From Bacteroidales bacterium (GTDB lineage Bacteria > Bacteroidota > Bacteroidia > Bacteroidales > UBA7960), in the NCBI GenBank assembly GCA_003557765.1, contig PWNO01000293.1:1-35400 (forward strand): a stretch of 35,400 bases of DNA. Direction: 5' to 3'. The notes beneath the pieces are model-generated. The model was given only the letters and a program-made list of their open reading frames with translations. It had not been told where the DNA came from and searched no databases. Below are positions 32,990 to 35,400 of this stretch, piece after piece. Position 1 is the stretch's first letter, and every line of letters starts with the position of its first letter. The translations under genes were made by a program, and so were the position numbers.

Positions 32990-35144
32990 ATTGTTTGCGG
33001 GATTCGAGCAAGATGGACAACATTTTGACAGCGGCCTCTGCGATCACCGTTCCCGGACCAAAGACGCCCATCACGCCAGCATCGTAGAGAAACTGATAAT
33101 CTTGCGGGGGAATGACGCCACCGACGATCACCATGATGTCGTCGCGGCCCAGCTTTTTCAGTTCCTCAATAATCTGTGGTGCCAGTACTTTGTGGCCTGC
33201 CGCCAGGCTGGATACGCCAACGACGTGCACGTCGTTTTCCACGGCTTGGCGGGCAGCTTCTTTCGGTGTCTGGAAGAGCGGACCCATATCCACATCGAAT
33301 CCGATGTCGGCATAGGCGGTCGCCACCACCTTGGCGCCCCTGTCGTGGCCATCCTGGCCCATTTTGGCAATCATGATGCGCGGGCGGCGACCTTCTACCT
33401 TGGCAAAGTCGTCGGCCATGACCCGGGCCTTTTGAAAGCTGTCATTGTTGTCGATTTCCATAGAATACACTCCTGATATTGAACGGATCACGGCCTGATA
33501 ACGGCCATAGGTCTTTTCACACGCGAGGGAGATCTCTCCCAGGCTTGCCCGCTTGCGGGCAGCTTCAACGGAAAGGGCCAACAGGTTGCCTTCCCCGGTT
33601 TCGCAGGCTTTGGTAATGGCTTCCAGGGCTTGTTGTACCTCTTCCTCGTTGCGTTCGGCACGCAACTTTTCCAGTCGCTTGATCTGTGATGCACGCACGG
33701 CCGTATTGTCCACATCCAAAATGTCAATCGGGTCCTCTTGTTCCCGGCGGTATTTGTTCACGCCTACGATCACATCCTTGCCGCTGTCAATACGTGCCTG
33801 TTTGCGAGCTGCAGCCTCTTCGATGCGCATTTTGGGCACGCCGGTCTCGATGGCCTTGGCCATGCCTCCCAACCCTTCGATCTCCTGGATGTGATCCCAG
33901 GCACGATGCGCAATCTCGTGGGTAAGCGCCTCCACATAGTATGATCCAGCCCAGGGGTCTATCGCCTTGGTCACCTTGGTTTCCTCGTTAATATATAGCT
34001 GGGTGTTCCGGGCAATACGCGCAGAAAAGTCGGTTGGAAGGGCAATCGCCTCATCCAACGCGTTGGTATGGAGCGACTGGGTGTGGCCGAGCACGGCGCC
34101 CATCGCCTCGATACAGGTGCGGGTCACATTGTTGTAGGGGTCCTGTTCCGTTAGGCTCCAGCCTGAAGTTTGCGAGTGCGTACGCAAGGCCAGAGACTTC
34201 GGGTTTTTGGGGTTAAACTGTTTGACCAGCTTGGCCCAGAGCATCCTGGCAGCTCGCATCTTGGCGATCTCCATGAAATGGTTCATGCCAATCGCCCAGA
34301 AGAAAGAGAGTCGCGGCGCAAATGCATCGATGTCCATGCCGGCATCCACACCGGTACGCAGGTATTCCAGTCCGTCGGCCAGGGTATAGGCCAACTCGAT
34401 GTCGCAGGTGGCCCCGGCTTCCTGCATATGATAACCGCTGATGGAGATGGAGTTGAACCGCGGCATGTTTTTCGAGGTAAACTCAAAGATATCAGCAATA
34501 ATCTTCATCGACGGCAACGGCGGATAGATGTAAGTGTTGCGTACCATGAACTCCTTCAGGATGTCGTTTTGGATGGTGCCGCTCAGCTTCTCCATCGGCA
34601 CGCCCTGCTCTTCAGCAGCCACGATGTAGAAAGCCATGACGGGCAACACGGCACCATTCATTGTCATCGACACGGACATCTTATCGAGCGGGATGTCATC
34701 GAAAAGAATCTTCATGTCGAGGATGGAGTCGATGGCCACACCAGCCTTCCCCACGTCACCGATCACCCTTTCGTGATCAGAGTCGTAGCCGCGGTGAGTC
34801 GCAAGGTCAAAAGCCACAGAAAGGCCTTTCTGACCGGCAGCCAGGTTGCGACGATAAAAGGCATTGGATTCTTCGGCCGTTGAAAAACCGGCATATTGCC
34901 GCACTGTCCAGGGCCGCATCACATACATGGTGCTGTAAGGTCCTCGAAGATAGGGCGGTAATCCGGCAGCATAATTGAGGTGTTCCATCCTCTCCAGGTC
35001 ATCGGGACCATACACCGGCTTGACATCAATCTTTTCTGCAGTCTGCCAGTCTTTTTTTACCTGCTGCTCCTTTTCCCAGGCTCGATATTCTCCCGCCTGC
35101 GGCTTTTTTGTATCCAAAGAGACTTTTTTAAAATCTGGTCGCAT
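32988..35144 (-). CDS. Methylmalonyl-CoA mutase large (catalytic) subunit
   Basis: A 718-residue adenosylcobalamin enzyme that interconverts succinyl-CoA and (R)-methylmalonyl-CoA. The TIM barrel starts around [21 protein letters not shown] (about 64-84) with [18 protein letters not shown] behind it. The C-terminal B12-binding domain has [10 protein letters not shown], with the cobalt-ligating His at 600, and [18 protein letters not shown] after it. This is the active MutB/McmA2-type chain; the small subunit is not in the window and would be expected upstream, beyond 35400. Together with the class I fumarase it suggests a succinate-propionate route. Start ATG 35144 gives the usual N-terminus; no TAnnTTTG is seen in the upstream 256 nt. 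Confidence 0.96.
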   Translation of the reverse strand: MRPDFKKVSLDTKKPQAGEYRAWEKEQQVKKDWQTAEKIDVKPVYGPDDLERMEHLNYAAGLPPYLRGPYSTMYVMRPWTVRQYAGFSTAEESNAFYRRNLAAGQKGLSVAFDLATHRGYDSDHERVIGDVGKAGVAIDSILDMKILFDDIPLDKMSVSMTMNGAVLPVMAFYIVAAEEQGVPMEKLSGTIQNDILKEFMVRNTYIYPPLPSMKIIADIFEFTSKNMPRFNSISISGYHMQEAGATCDIELAYTLADGLEYLRTGVDAGMDIDAFAPRLSFFWAIGMNHFMEIAKMRAARMLWAKLVKQFNPKNPKSLALRTHSQTSGWSLTEQDPYNNVTRTCIEAMGAVLGHTQSLHTNALDEAIALPTDFSARIARNTQLYINEETKVTKAIDPWAGSYYVEALTHEIAHRAWDHIQEIEGLGGMAKAIETGVPKMRIEEAAARKQARIDSGKDVIVGVNKYRREQEDPIDILDVDNTAVRASQIKRLEKLRAERNEEEVQQALEAITKACETGEGNLLALSVEAARKRASLGEISLACEKTYGRYQAVIRSISGVYSMEIDNNDSFQKARVMADDFAKVEGRRPRIMIAKMGQDGHDRGAKVVATAYADIGFDVDMGPLFQTPKEAARQAVENDVHVVGVSSLAAGHKVLAPQIIEELKKLGRDDIMVIVGGVIPPQDYQFLYDAGVMGVFGPGTVIAEAAVKMLSILLESRKQ

Positions 35145-35247
35145 AACTCGCTATTTTTTATTGAAACACCGGATTTACCGGCATATTTGCTAAACTTTCT
35201 TCCTTCTCCCTGCGTTTTCCCCCACAACCCATGCGCTACGCGCTACC

Positions 35248-35324
35248 CTACTTCTTACTACTTACTTCCTACTTCCTACTTCCTACTTCCTACTTCTTAC
35301 TACTTACTTCCTACTTCTTACTTC
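35248..35324. repeat. Heptamer tandem array, 11 units
   Basis: Exactly eleven 7-nt units of the form (C/T)TACT(T/A)C, without a single phase break, from CTACTTC to TTACTTC. The triple CTACTTC-TTACTAC-TTACTTC occurs twice, at the start and towards the end, so there is also a higher-order repeat. It is upstream of the mutase gene on the minus strand, where it could be in or near the leader. Confidence 0.8.
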
Positions 35325-35400
35325 TATGTTGAAAACCAAATTTAATTTTTCATTTTTGTCGTGTTCATCGTGTTAAAATGTTGACAACTGACACATTTAA

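Noticed and set aside
35248..35324. CRISPR-like array
   Set aside because: The 7-nt units are directly adjacent with no spacers; no cas genes are present.
1..35400. Mobile element, prophage or integron
   Set aside because: No transposase, integrase, phage gene or flanking target duplication was found on either strand.

Overview
The window is from a member of the Bacteroidota, most likely class Bacteroidia. The evidence is a complete type IX secretion / gliding core cluster (porP, gldK, gldL, gldM, gldN), Bacteroidota-type -7 promoter elements (TAnnTTTG) in front of several genes, almost no Shine-Dalgarno sequences, and a TopA with Toprim C-terminal repeats instead of zinc fingers. porP directly before gldK is the order I know from Porphyromonas. 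I cannot place it to family.

Layout. 1-4.6 kb (+): a secreted metalloprotease / beta-propeller / barrel protein, then an unrecognised membrane-anchored protein with about 16 tandem 11-residue DQ repeats. 4.7-4.9 kb: tRNA-Arg(CCG) on the minus strand with its own promoter and a bidirectional terminator. 5.1-6.7 kb (+): a YfcC-type carrier. 6.9-9.1 kb (-): an orphan 7TM-GAF histidine kinase. 9.5-11 kb (-): miaB, divergent from topA at 11 kb. topA is followed 15 nt later by an arginase-superfamily protein that has lost half of its metal ligands.

14.6-20.9 kb (+) is the secretion operon. It has a promoter and a strong stem-loop leader before porP, a second promoter overlapping the porP stop before gldK, and a clear terminator after gldN. 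PorP is an outer-membrane component, GldK a lipoprotein, GldN its periplasmic partner, and GldL/GldM the inner-membrane proton-driven motor, so one operon can build the trans-envelope core. 21.2-24.4 kb (-) holds two unrelated fumarases, class II and class I, in tandem. 24.5-27 kb (+) is rbfA (apparently leaderless), a methyltransferase and a LolC/E-type permease. 27.2-32.2 kb (-) is pheT, a THUMP-type rRNA methyltransferase and hutI; behind pheT lies a short relic resembling the end of leuS. 32.4-35.1 kb (-) is a SPOR-domain lipoprotein and the large subunit of methylmalonyl-CoA mutase.

I see no transposase, phage gene, CRISPR array or restriction system. The least explained structure is between genes: several spacers are built of degenerate tandem arrays with exact periods of 6, 7 or 8 nt, plus a small hairpin repeat. 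The best candidates for new biology are these arrays, the DQ-repeat protein, the degenerate arginase next to the secretion operon and the operon's structured leader. Most of the rest is ordinary core metabolism and housekeeping.
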